Shown piece by piece: positions 1 to 7,457 of a stretch of 48,795 nt of DNA. This DNA is from Acidimicrobiia bacterium (lineage in GTDB: Bacteria > Actinomycetota > Acidimicrobiia > Acidimicrobiales > Poriferisodalaceae): the NCBI GenBank assembly GCA_022827265.1, contig JAJDTF010000141.1:1-48795 (forward strand). Direction: 5' to 3'. The notes beneath the pieces are model-generated. The model did no database searches. It was not told where the DNA came from and saw only the letters and a program-made list of their open reading frames with translations. The translations under genes were made by a program, and so were the position numbers. Each line of letters starts with the position of its first letter. Within the stretch, counting starts at the first letter, position 1.

Positions 1-187
1 CGACGGGCAGTGCGCCATCGAGGGCATTTCCCCAACGAGCAGGCCGCGATGAAAGCCCTGCTGGCTTGTCGCCACGACCAGACGCAAGAACCGGTCCAAC
101 CTGACCGGCAAGACCAACGGCTGGAAAGCCATCCTGAACACACTGACCGTCCACTACGGCGACCGGATCGCCGACCACATCCGATGA
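1..187 (+). pseudogene. IS256/Mutator-family transposase C-terminal remnant, frameshifted
   Basis: The first reading frame gives RGHFPNEQAAMKALLA, the conserved RGHFPNEQAA block near the end of IS256-type transposases. After about position 68 the homologous reading moves to another frame, giving KNRSNLTGKTNGWKAILNTL and then HYGDRIADHIR, with a stop at 185-187. Both halves are recognisable transposase tail but cannot be read in one frame, so the copy is dead by a frameshift near 66-72. The 5' part lies outside the window. IS256 transposases are DDE enzymes; only the tail after the catalytic domain is visible here. Confidence 0.8.
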
Positions 188-203
188 ACACCATCACGGC
201 CGG

Positions 204-299
204 TTACACAGAAATTCCGAGTGTCACTGTTGGGTTTGGTAGAGACTGTTTTTGTTGAGTCGCAGCCGTGTTGGCTGTGACGTGTTGACGGTAGTAGTC
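204..299 (-). pseudogene. Possible out-of-frame C-terminal tail of the IS3 OrfB
   Basis: On the minus strand this stretch reads DYYRQHVTANTAATQQKQSL and ends at a stop at 204-206. DYYRQ followed by an Ala/Thr/Gln-rich tail resembles the last residues of many actinobacterial IS3 OrfB proteins. It lies about 140 nt beyond the point where the long orfB frame loses homology, and in another frame, which fits a frameshift plus a small internal deletion. The last residues read past the probable IS end. This is judged by eye, and a chance frame cannot be excluded. Confidence 0.4.
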
Positions 300-401
300 G
301 GTTTCGTGGTCTGCGGGGGTGGTGTAGGCGTCGCGTTGATCGCCGCCCGACCAGCGCCGACAGATCAACGCCAAGGCACAACGGCCAGTCGTAAACAAGG
401 G

Positions 402-1133
402 TCAGACACCAGCCAGGCAGCGAACCCCATCATGCTCACAGTCATACGAATCGCCCTTGCTGCCGACCGAGGCGATGATGTCGTTGTCGTCGAGCCTTTG
501 GCTGTAGCGGATCGACAAGTACTGCGATCCGCGGTCGCTGTGATGCACGGCCCCGTCGATGCAGCGGCCGACACGTCTGCGCGTGGCGACGGCCATGCCC
601 AGGGCGTCGAGCGCGAGGTCGGTGCGCAAAGAGCGCGACGCCTGCCAGCCCAGCACGCGACACGAGTAGGCGTCGATCACGAACGCCATGTACACGAACC
701 CTGATCGGGTCCGCACCCAGGTGAGGTCCGCGAGCCACAGCCGGTCGGGTGCGTCGACGCTGAAGTCTCTGTTCACCAGGTCCTCGGGCAGATCGTCGCC
801 GGCGGGGGTGGTCGTGAGGGGTTTTGCGCCCCGCGCCACGCCCCGCAGGCCCATCTGGGCCATCAGCCGCTCCACGGTGCAGCGGGCCACCCGCACGCCC
901 TCGACGCGGTTGAGGTGGTCCCACACTTTCGCCGCCCCGTACGCGTCGTAGTTCCCCGCATGAACCTCGGCGATCCGCACGCACAGCTCGGCGTCGCGCA
1001 GCGCCCGAGCCGACGGCGGCCTGGCCCTGGCGGCGTAATAGGTGGACGGGGCGATCCCGACACCGTGCTCGGCGAGCACAGCGCAGATCGGCTCGACCCC
1101 GAACCGGTCCCGGTGAGCGTCGATGAACGCCAC
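402..1133 (-). pseudogene. IS3-family transposase OrfB, C-terminally disrupted
   Basis: The frame has an N-terminal HTH_21-like part (FIDAHRDRFGVEPICAVL), then an rve integrase core: RLWLADLTWV carries the first catalytic Asp and HHSDRGSQY the second. Homology continues to VGSKGDSYD (residue 231, about position 441) and then stops; the last 12 residues match nothing in the family. Intact OrfB proteins continue with N-A-x-A-E, which carries the catalytic Glu, and about 60 more residues, so the active site is incomplete. It starts with GTG overlapping the orfA TAG by one base, as expected for coupled or frameshifted IS3 expression. Confidence 0.85.
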
Positions 1134-1453
1134 TATCTCTTCGACTGGCGGTCGAGCTCCGCCCCGAAGAAAGCCGACGCCGCCTTCAAGATCTCGTTCG
1201 CGCGGCGCAGCTCACGGACCTCGCCCTCGAGCTCTTTGATCCGGGCACGCTCAGCCGTGGTCACCCCCGGCCGCACCCCGCCGTCGATCTCAGAGCGGCG
1301 CACCCACTTGCGCACCGTCTCCGGCGTCGGGCCCAGCTTGCCCGCAACCGAGCAGATCGCCTCCCACTGAGACCCATACAGGCGCTCATTCTCCAGCACC
1401 ATCCGCACCGCCCGCTCACGCAGCTCGGCGGGATATCTCCCATTTCCTGGCAT
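1133..1453 (-). CDS. IS3-family transposase OrfA (helix-turn-helix)
   Basis: A 106-aa protein of the IS3/IS911 OrfA type. It opens with RYPAELRERAVRMVLE, the standard start of the HTH domain, has a WVRRSEID segment after the recognition helix, and ends in a leucine-zipper-like coiled coil (RARIKELEGEVRELRRANEI) followed by KAASAFFGAELD. OrfA binds the terminal repeats and, fused to OrfB by frameshifting, forms the active transposase. The frame is intact, but its partner orfB is broken, so at most it could act in trans or as a repressor. Confidence 0.88.
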   Translation of the reverse strand: MPGNGRYPAELRERAVRMVLENERLYGSQWEAICSVAGKLGPTPETVRKWVRRSEIDGGVRPGVTTAERARIKELEGEVRELRRANEILKAASAFFGAELDRQSKR

Positions 1454-1503
1454 CGCTCCATCCTCTCAAGGAACAGAGCCTCCACGAAACTCGGGGTGAT
1501 TCA

Positions 1504-2222
1504 ACCTGACAGACGGCTTCCTTGGGTGTTGTCTTGGCGAGTTCGATCGCCGGCACGTGATAGGAGGTGAACGGCTTCACTACGGCTTCAGCGAATCGCT
1601 TCCACTTGTCCATCCGCTCTTCGTATTCGCCCGGGCCGTCGCTGAGGAAGGCCATCTGCCAGTCCATGGTCTCGCTGCCGTCGAGGACGATGTCGAGCGG
1701 GAAGCGGCCGGCGGCTATTTCGGCTTCTCTGGTTGAGAGGTCCAGTTCGACCTGTCGTCCGAAGTCGGAGGTGATCCGCCGATCCTCAGGCACGCTGACG
1801 ATGCCGTCGTCCTCGCGGTCGGCGAATGGGTCGATGCAGGCATCGATGTTCGCGTAGTAGTGACGCAGCGTGTCGCGGCCTCGCGAGTCCCGAGTCGGCA
1901 CGGGGTCCGACGAATGCAGGGCCAAGTACAGCGAGGTCATTCGCTGCTGCCCGTCAAGCAACATGAACTCCGGCTCATGCGGCTGATCGAGCTTCACGCC
2001 CTCGATCGGCCGAGGCCGAAACTTCACCTCTGGATTGCCCGTGCGCAGCGTCATCACCGCACCGATCGGATACGAATGCGAAATCGAGGCAAGCAGGCTC
2101 GCAATGTGGGCGTCGTCCCACACCCAGCCACGCTGAAAGTCAGGGAGCTGCAGCAACCCGGCCGCCGCCTTGCGCAGCAGATCAGACAACGGCTCCTCAT
2201 TGCTCGTGAACTTCTGGTCCAT
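1504..2222 (-). pseudogene. DUF262 (GmrSD-like) protein, truncated by the IS3 element
   Basis: About 239 residues of a DUF262-family protein remain. Family features are LPDFQRGWVWDDAHIASLL at the N terminus, YPIGAVMTLRTG, and the signature LLDGQQRMTSLY. DUF262 proteins include the GmrS half of type IV restriction enzymes against modified phage DNA and other anti-phage proteins; they are usually well over 500 aa. The family sequence runs to TTPKEAVCQV, where intact members continue with a phenylalanine and the EKVN-type block. Here it meets the IS3 terminal repeat at 1503, and the frame then runs about 29 codons into the IS before stopping. The 3' part is absent from the window. The start has a GGTGAGA-type ribosome site close upstream. 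Confidence 0.8.
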
Positions 2223-2686
2223 TCCGTCTCACCCCAATCCCGAACCGACGGCCGGCGAGCCTACGACGCCGACAGCGATCCGACTGCCGGGCTCATGGCC
2301 GCACGCCACTCGGTGTCGCGGACATATGGGTTGGCAGCAGCGTGATGATCTGAGCCTCCAGCGCGAGCGCGGTGATGGCCCGACCGCAACCTCGGAGGTT
2401 CGTTCTCCATGCACCCGCGTCGACGCCCGCCTCTCGGGTCGAACGGCTTGTCGGCATGTCCAAGGTGTCAGGGTCCGCGGACGCGGCCCGCATGACAACG
2501 TTCGAGGACAAAAGGGATGCCTTCTGAACGGGCGAGCGTACGAACGGGTGCACGAGGACTCACTCTGAGTGGCACCATGACTTGGGCAGGTTGTCGATGG
2601 TCTGGCCGCTGGCGAGTCTTCGTCGACGCTGGCCATGCAGGGCCGATGCACGACCTGCAGAGGTGTCAGGCTGCGTAGTTCCCGGA
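2223..2686. other. Stretch without a recognisable gene
   Basis: This lies between the start of the DUF262 remnant (minus strand) and the AbiE promoter (plus strand). Several short open frames cross it on both strands, the best being an 86-codon minus-strand frame at 2293-2553, but none shows a recognisable family, codon bias like its neighbours, or a convincing ribosome site. It may hold eroded gene debris from the same defence patch. I see no repeat array or RNA gene in it. Confidence 0.5.
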
Positions 2687-2724
2687 TTGCCGTTCTGCGA
2701 GGAACTCATTAGGATTTCCTCGCA
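2687..2724 (+). promoter_or_regulatory. AbiE promoter with overlapping palindromic operator
   Basis: TTGCCG (2687-2692) and TAGGAT (2710-2715) are separated by 17 nt, a good -35/-10 pair. A perfect 9-bp inverted repeat, TGCGAGGAA (2696-2704) and TTCCTCGCA (2716-2724), lies astride the -10 hexamer, with an 11-nt centre. The second arm ends on the A of the abiEi start codon, and the -10 is 8 nt from the ATG, so the message is probably leaderless. AbiEi antitoxins are known to repress their own operon by binding inverted repeats in the promoter; this palindrome is the obvious site. Binding by this AbiEi is inferred. Confidence 0.7.
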
Positions 2725-3341
2725 TGGAGGACTCGGTCGCTGCCTCGGTGACGCAACGCGTCAACAGCCTGCCAGAACGCTCCTTCCTGGCAGTTCGCGA
2801 CATCGCAGGGCCGCGCAGGGCCGTCGAGTCGGCGATCTCGCGGCTCGCGCTCAGCGGACAGCTCCGGCGCGTCCGCAAAGGGCTCTACTGGAAAGGCGTC
2901 TCGACACCGTTCGGCATGTCGCCGCCCCAGATCGCGGAGATCGCTCTCGAGATCGGCGGTCCCGGCTCAGGTCTGGCCGGCATCGCGGCCGCTCACGCTC
3001 TGGGACTCACCACACAGATGCCGTCGACTACGTGGGTGGCTGTGCCGGGACCGGTGCCAACGGCCGTGCCTGGGCTGCGATTCACCCAGCGTCCCATTCG
3101 CCGTCTGATCCGTTCGATGACACCGTGGGAAGTCGCTGTGCTGGAGGTGCTGCGCGCGGGGCCCGCGGCGATGGAGCACGGATGGGACGAGCTGGCATCC
3201 AGGACTGCCGAACTCGCCCGAGCGAACCGGGTCCGGGTCAGCGAGCTTTCCGCCGCGGTCACCAAGGAGCCCCACCGGCTCGCGCGACTGCACTGGGATC
3301 ACGTGACGGCCGCGGGCCGTGAACTCGCCGAACTCCCATGA
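2724..3341 (+). CDS. AbiEi-like type IV antitoxin / transcriptional repressor
   Basis: A 205-aa protein with an N-terminal winged-helix-like region (about residues 1-60, including RDIAGPRRAVESAISRLALS and the wing motif RRVRKGLYWKG), followed by the AbiEi/DUF6088-type C-terminal domain. In AbiE systems the antitoxin represses the operon through its N-terminal domain and counters the toxin without stable complex formation. It overlaps the downstream abiEii toxin gene by 4 nt (ATGA), the usual coupled arrangement. The start is set by the ATG just after the -10 and operator. No strong ribosome site is present, as expected for a leaderless message. Confidence 0.8.
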   Translation: MEDSVAASVTQRVNSLPERSFLAVRDIAGPRRAVESAISRLALSGQLRRVRKGLYWKGVSTPFGMSPPQIAEIALEIGGPGSGLAGIAAAHALGLTTQMPSTTWVAVPGPVPTAVPGLRFTQRPIRRLIRSMTPWEVAVLEVLRAGPAAMEHGWDELASRTAELARANRVRVSELSAAVTKEPHRLARLHWDHVTAAGRELAELP

Positions 3342-4297
3342 ACCCCACCAAATCACTGCTTCACGAGTCCCCGGCGGCGCTCGCGCGCATCGCAGAGCAG
3401 GTCGAGGAACTCACAGGAATCCCCGCCGGGCACGTGGAAAAGGACTTCTGGGTGACCGAGGTGCTGCGCAGCATCGCGTCCTATGGCGCACGGCACAACG
3501 TCGATGTCATCTTCAAAGGCGGCACCAGCCTGTCCAAGGCGTTCAGGCTGATCAAACGCTTCTCCGAGGACGTCGACATTCTCGTCGCGCTCACCGACCG
3601 GTCGGCACCTGAGGTCGCGGACCACATGGCAGCGATCATCGAAGCTGCCGCAACCGACACAGGGCTGCACGCCATTACTCACACCAGCGCGAAACCCAGC
3701 GACATCAAGCGAGCGGCCACACTGGCGTTCAGCGCAACCAATCCGCCCGGAGGAACCCGCGACGGCGTGCTGCTCGAACTGGGCACCCGCGGCGGTACCC
3801 AGCCGATGGAACGCCTACAGATCAGGAGCCTCGTCGCCGAGCACGCCCAGACTCACGGCATCGACATCGGCGACTACGCAGATATCCCGTTCGCCATCCA
3901 CGTGATGCGGCCCGTCCGTACATTGATCGAGAAGCTGATGATCGTCCATCACGCGGCACAGAGCAATGACACAGACGAGCAACAGCGACACGCCCGCCAC
4001 TACTACGACATCTGGTGCCTGCTCACCGACACCGACACCGTCGCCGCGCTGAGCGAGACGCCCGCCCAGGTCATCGCGCGCGAAGTCGAGACCTTCACCC
4101 GCGACGCCGGCGAACAGACAAGCCCTCGCCCCGAGAACGGATTCGCGGCCTCAACAGCGTTCGGACCCGAAGCAACGGCTGCGATCAGCTCCGAATACGA
4201 CACCTTCGTGCTCCAACAGTTCGTTTGGCCCGGAGCGCCGAAGCCGACGCTCGAAGAGTGCCTTGAGGCCGTCCACGACCGCGCAGACCTCCTCTGA
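3338..4297 (+). CDS. AbiEii/AbiGii nucleotidyltransferase toxin
   Basis: A 319-aa protein of the AbiEii nucleotidyltransferase family, toxin of type IV toxin-antitoxin systems that block phage growth by abortive infection. The family motifs are visible in order: KDFWVTEVL (residues 35-43), the nucleotidyltransferase core GGTSLSKAFRLIKRFSEDVD (61-80) with acidic metal ligands Asp78 and Asp80, TLIEKLMIVHH in the middle, and RHYYDIWCL towards the C terminus. All expected catalytic residues are in place and the frame is intact, so the toxin is probably functional. It is translationally coupled to the antitoxin by a 4-nt overlap. Related toxins such as MenT modify tRNA ends; the target here is unknown. 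Confidence 0.88.
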   Translation: MNPTKSLLHESPAALARIAEQVEELTGIPAGHVEKDFWVTEVLRSIASYGARHNVDVIFKGGTSLSKAFRLIKRFSEDVDILVALTDRSAPEVADHMAAIIEAAATDTGLHAITHTSAKPSDIKRAATLAFSATNPPGGTRDGVLLELGTRGGTQPMERLQIRSLVAEHAQTHGIDIGDYADIPFAIHVMRPVRTLIEKLMIVHHAAQSNDTDEQQRHARHYYDIWCLLTDTDTVAALSETPAQVIAREVETFTRDAGEQTSPRPENGFAASTAFGPEATAAISSEYDTFVLQQFVWPGAPKPTLEECLEAVHDRADLL

Positions 4298-4329
4298 CTG
4301 GGCTCCCGCCGAGCACCAAGGGTGCCGTC

Positions 4330-4370
4330 GACGTGTCGGCTCAGTCCACCGACGCCACGGCCGACACGTC
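4330..4370. repeat. Perfect 11-bp inverted repeat between convergent genes
   Basis: GACGTGTCGGC (4330-4340) and GCCGACACGTC (4360-4370) are exact reverse complements around a 19-nt centre. The repeat lies 32 nt after the abiEii stop and about 150 nt beyond the ald stop, between convergent genes, so it may act as a terminator in either direction. There is no T-tract, so it is not a classical intrinsic terminator. It could also mark the edge of the defence patch. Confidence 0.6.
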
Positions 4371-4520
4371 CTCAGCCCAATCCAACGGACATGCACGGGG
4401 TGGCATGTTCGCGAGTTAGCGCTTCATGCCCCTGACCTGCGGCTTTGCTCGCCCTATAGAGCCTTCAAATGGGGCGCTTCGCGATAGCGCGTGGCGTAGG
4501 CCCGGTGGTGACCGTGCGCG

Positions 4521-5633
4521 TCAGAAGCCGAGGGCGGTGAGGGGGTCGGTGTAGGGGAGGTCTAGGGCGGCGGCTACGTGGGGTTCGGTGACGCGGCCCT
4601 TGTAGACGTTCAGGCCTGCGCGCAGATGGGGGTCGGTGCGCAGGGCGTCGAGGCCGTTCTCGGCGATGGCCAGCACCCTTGGCAGGGTGGCGTCGCTGAG
4701 CGCTCGGGTTGAGGTGACCGGCACGGCGCCGGGCATGTTCGCGACGCAGTAGTGCACCACGCCGTCGACCACGAACGTCGGCTCGGCATGGGTCGTGGGT
4801 TTGGACGTCTCGAAGCAGCCGCCTTGGTCGATGGCCACGTCGACCACCACCGATCCGGGACGCATCTGCTTGATCAAGTCGGCCGTCACGAGCTTCGGTG
4901 CCCGGGCACCGGTCACCAGCACGGCACCGATCACCAAGTCGGCGTTCTGCACTTCGGTTTCGACCGTCGCACGGGTGGACGTGACCGTGACGACCGACGC
5001 GCCGAAGCGCTGTTCGAGGTGATCAAGCGCGGCAGGGTCGATGTCGAGCACTCGCACGTCGGCACCCATGCCGATGGCGATCTCGGCCGCGTTCTCGCCG
5101 ACCACTCCCCCGCCGATGATCGCCACCCGGGCCGGCGGTACGCCGGGCACCCCGCCGATCAGCAGGCCAATGCCCCCATGTGCCGTCTCGAGTGCCCACG
5201 CGCCCGCCTGAACAGCAAGTCTCCCGGCCACACGAGACATCGGCGCCAGCAACGGCAACCCGCCACGCGAGTCGGTCACGGTCTCGTATGCGACACACGC
5301 GGCGCCCGAGTCCACCAGGTCGGCCGTCTGGTCGGGATCGGGCGCAAGGTGCAGGTAGGCGAAGAGAATCTGGCCCGCGCCGAGCATCTTGCGCTCAGAT
5401 GCCTGCGGCTCCTTGACCTTGACAACCAGCTCAGCCTTGTCCCAGACCTCGCTGCAGCTTCGGATGAGAGCGCCGGCGGCTTCGTATTCGGCATCGGACA
5501 CACGGATGCCAGCACCAGCACCGCTCTCGACCAGCACTTGGTGGTCGTGCAGCACCAGCTCACGCACGGCGTGCGGCGTCAGCCCGACGCGTTGCTCGCC
5601 CGCCTTGAGCTCACGAGGCAATCCGATCAGCAT
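4521..5633 (-). CDS. ald: Alanine dehydrogenase
   Basis: A 370-aa protein, the usual length for Ald (about 371). It converts L-alanine, NAD+ and water to pyruvate, ammonia and NADH in the cytoplasm. The N terminus MLIGLPRELKAGEQRVGLTP is the classic start of the family and contains the substrate-binding Arg. The Rossmann segment VAIIGGGVVGENAAEIAIGM is the NAD site, and VVVDVAIDQGGCFETSKPTT is the conserved C-terminal signature. The frame opens 53 codons further upstream, but this ATG has GGGAGGTG just before it and begins the conserved sequence. It is the first ordinary metabolic gene after the defence patch and is divergent from the CoA ligase. It could remove amino nitrogen released by the amidase and aminotransferase genes downstream. 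Confidence 0.95.
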   Translation of the reverse strand: MLIGLPRELKAGEQRVGLTPHAVRELVLHDHQVLVESGAGAGIRVSDAEYEAAGALIRSCSEVWDKAELVVKVKEPQASERKMLGAGQILFAYLHLAPDPDQTADLVDSGAACVAYETVTDSRGGLPLLAPMSRVAGRLAVQAGAWALETAHGGIGLLIGGVPGVPPARVAIIGGGVVGENAAEIAIGMGADVRVLDIDPAALDHLEQRFGASVVTVTSTRATVETEVQNADLVIGAVLVTGARAPKLVTADLIKQMRPGSVVVDVAIDQGGCFETSKPTTHAEPTFVVDGVVHYCVANMPGAVPVTSTRALSDATLPRVLAIAENGLDALRTDPHLRAGLNVYKGRVTEPHVAAALDLPYTDPLTALGF

Positions 5634-5720
5634 GCGGTCACCTCCCGAGCAGGTGCCCAATTCCCCAGGCGCCCGCTGAGGGGGCGCACCCCGTTCGGGC
5701 CACGAAGCCCGGGCGAAGTC

Positions 5721-5726
5721 TACGAT
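5721..5726 (+). promoter_or_regulatory. Putative -10 (TACGAT) of a leaderless CoA-ligase mRNA
   Basis: TACGAT fits the actinobacterial TANNNT -10 and is exactly 7 nt before the ATG at 5734, where no ribosome site is visible. Transcription would begin at or next to the start codon. No clear -35 was seen. Confidence 0.5.
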
Positions 5727-5733
5727 TCCGCCG

Positions 5734-7419
5734 ATGGGCACCCGTGACCAGGGGACAAACAGCGATGCAGCAGGGGTGGGCACCGTGAGCACCGACGGCT
5801 GGACGCTGCCTGAGCTTGTGCGTCAGGCCGCGCTTTCCCATGGCGGCCGCGAGTTTCTCTCATTCGAAGACGGCCGCACGGTCAGCTATGCCGGGTTCGA
5901 CGAGTTGACCGACCGGCTCGCCACCGCGCTCGCTGACATCGGCTTGCAGCCCGGGGACCGCCTGCTCGGCCTGCTCACCAACAGCGCCGAGTTCATGCTG
6001 CTGATGATCGCGACACACAAGCGGCGGGCCATCTTCGTGCCGGTCAACACCGACCTGCGCGGCGCCTTCCTGGAACACCAGGTCCGCAATTCTGAGCCAC
6101 GCGTCGTGGCCGTGGACCGGGGCTTGCTCGACCGCTTCGACGACGTCGATGCCGGTGCCGACTCCCAGGCGGGACAGCAGATCGAGACCACCCTGCTGGT
6201 GGGCGACGGCAACGGCGCAGATGCCGCCGCCGGTGCGCTCGCCGGCACCGCCGTACTCAGCGTCGGCGACCTGCTGCGCACCGAACCACGAGCCGACGCG
6301 CTGCCCGAGGCCGAGCCCAGCGATGTCTGCACGATCATGTACACCTCGGGCACCACCGGCCCCGCCAAGGGCGTGCTGATGCCCCAGGCGCACTGCTACC
6401 TGTTCGGCCTCGCCACCGCAGAGCGGCTCGACATCAGCCCTGACGACCGGTTCTTCTGCTGCATGCCGCTGTTCCACGCGAACGGCCTGTTCATGCAGGT
6501 GTACGCCTCGCTGCACCGTGGGGCGTCGGTGTACGTCACCAAGCGATTCAGCGTGGGCCAGTGGCTCGACACGGTCATCGGCCAGGGCATCACACTCACG
6601 AACGCGCTCGGGGTCATGCCGGAGTTCATCTGGCGGAGCCCCCGTACCGACCGGGACCGGAGCCACCAGTTGCGAGCGGTCATCGCTCTGCCGGTCGCCG
6701 CGGAGTGGGCGGCCGAGTTCGAGGAACGCTTCGGCGTGCAGATCGTGCAGGGCTACGGCATGACCGAGGTCAACATGGTGGCTTACACCGATCCCGCCGA
6801 TCCGGTGATGTCGGGATGTGCCGGACCGCCGCTGGATGTCTATTTCGAGGTCATCGTCGCCGATCCCGCGACCGACCTGCCGTTGCCGCCCAACGAGATC
6901 GGCGAGATCCTTGTCCGGCCCAAGGTGCCGTTCTGCTTCAACGTGGGCTACCACCAGATGACCGACAAGACCGTGGCGGCGTGGCGGAACCTGTGGTTCC
7001 ACACCGGCGATGCGGGAAGGCTCGACGAATCCGGGCGGCTGCACTTTGTGGACCGGCTGAACGACCGCATCCGCCGACGCGGCGAGAACATCTCCAGCTA
7101 CGAGGTGGAGACGGTGATCAACGGCTACGCCGGTGTGATCGAGTGCGCGGTCGTCGGCTTGCGCGTCGAGGGTGCCGGCGGGGAGGACGAGGTGCTTGCC
7201 GTTGTCGCAGTCAGCGGGCCAGCGCCCGACCCGGTCCACTTTCTGGATTGGTGCGTGCCCCGCATGCCCCGCCACAGCGTGCCGCGCTACCTGCACTTCG
7301 TGCGCGAGCTCGACAAGACCGCCTCCGGCAAGATCCGCAAGCAGGCCATCCGCGACGCCGGCGTCACCCCAGACCTGTGGGACAGGGAGTCAGTCGGCTA
7401 CACCGTGGCCCGCGGCTGA
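5734..7419 (+). CDS. ANL-family acyl-CoA ligase, CaiC-like
   Basis: A 561-aa AMP-forming ligase that should activate a carboxylic acid to its CoA thioester through an acyl-adenylate. The ANL motifs appear in order: YTSGTTGPAKG (P-loop, about residues 204-214), GYGMTE (about 340), WFHTGDAGRLDESG, DRLNDRIRRRGENISSYEVE (hinge) and KTASGKIRK with the catalytic C-terminal Lys. The style is close to crotonobetaine/carnitine-CoA ligases and related short-acid ligases; the substrate cannot be read from sequence. A GTG at 5785 is an alternative start. It is divergent from ald and convergent with the MDR oxidoreductase. Two CaiB-type CoA-transferases lie within 10 kb, so CoA activation is a theme of this block. 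Confidence 0.88.
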   Translation: MGTRDQGTNSDAAGVGTVSTDGWTLPELVRQAALSHGGREFLSFEDGRTVSYAGFDELTDRLATALADIGLQPGDRLLGLLTNSAEFMLLMIATHKRRAIFVPVNTDLRGAFLEHQVRNSEPRVVAVDRGLLDRFDDVDAGADSQAGQQIETTLLVGDGNGADAAAGALAGTAVLSVGDLLRTEPRADALPEAEPSDVCTIMYTSGTTGPAKGVLMPQAHCYLFGLATAERLDISPDDRFFCCMPLFHANGLFMQVYASLHRGASVYVTKRFSVGQWLDTVIGQGITLTNALGVMPEFIWRSPRTDRDRSHQLRAVIALPVAAEWAAEFEERFGVQIVQGYGMTEVNMVAYTDPADPVMSGCAGPPLDVYFEVIVADPATDLPLPPNEIGEILVRPKVPFCFNVGYHQMTDKTVAAWRNLWFHTGDAGRLDESGRLHFVDRLNDRIRRRGENISSYEVETVINGYAGVIECAVVGLRVEGAGGEDEVLAVVAVSGPAPDPVHFLDWCVPRMPRHSVPRYLHFVRELDKTASGKIRKQAIRDAGVTPDLWDRESVGYTVARG

Positions 7420-7456
7420 GCGGGCACCAACCAACACCGTGGCCCGCGGCTGAGCG
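7400..7456. repeat. Direct repeat duplicating the 3' end of the CoA ligase
   Basis: A 23-bp unit beginning ACACCGTGGCCCGCGG occurs at 7400-7422 and again at 7434-7456, a period of 34 nt. The first copy covers the last codons (TVARG) and stop of the CoA ligase; the second lies between the ligase and MDR genes and ends two bases before the MDR stop. Within the first copy GCCCGC and GCGGGC can form a small hairpin. Confidence 0.85.
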
Positions 7457-7457
7457 T

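Larger units (their letters stand above)
223..1503 (-). mobile_element. IS3-family insertion sequence, decayed
   Basis: The element carries orfA and orfB in the IS3 arrangement on the minus strand. The end upstream of orfA (about 1476-1503) reads on the minus strand TGAATCACCCCGAGTTTCG, a typical IS3 terminal repeat. At the other end a weaker match (GGGTTTGGTAGAGACTG, about 232-248) suggests the partner repeat, placing the boundary near 223; that coordinate is approximate. No matching 3-bp target duplication was found, and the two flanks belong to unrelated genes (an IS256 tail and a DUF262 gene), so a deletion or rearrangement has probably occurred across the element. OrfB lacks a readable catalytic Glu, so the copy should not transpose on its own. 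Confidence 0.75.

Noticed and set aside
2293..2553. An 86-codon minus-strand frame in the gap before the AbiE operon
   Set aside because: No family, no convincing ribosome site, and other frames of similar length overlap it; kept only as part of the gene-free stretch.
5860..7296. A 478-codon minus-strand open frame opposite the CoA ligase
   Set aside because: It has the same shadow composition, no domain and no ribosome site, and the opposite strand encodes all ANL motifs.
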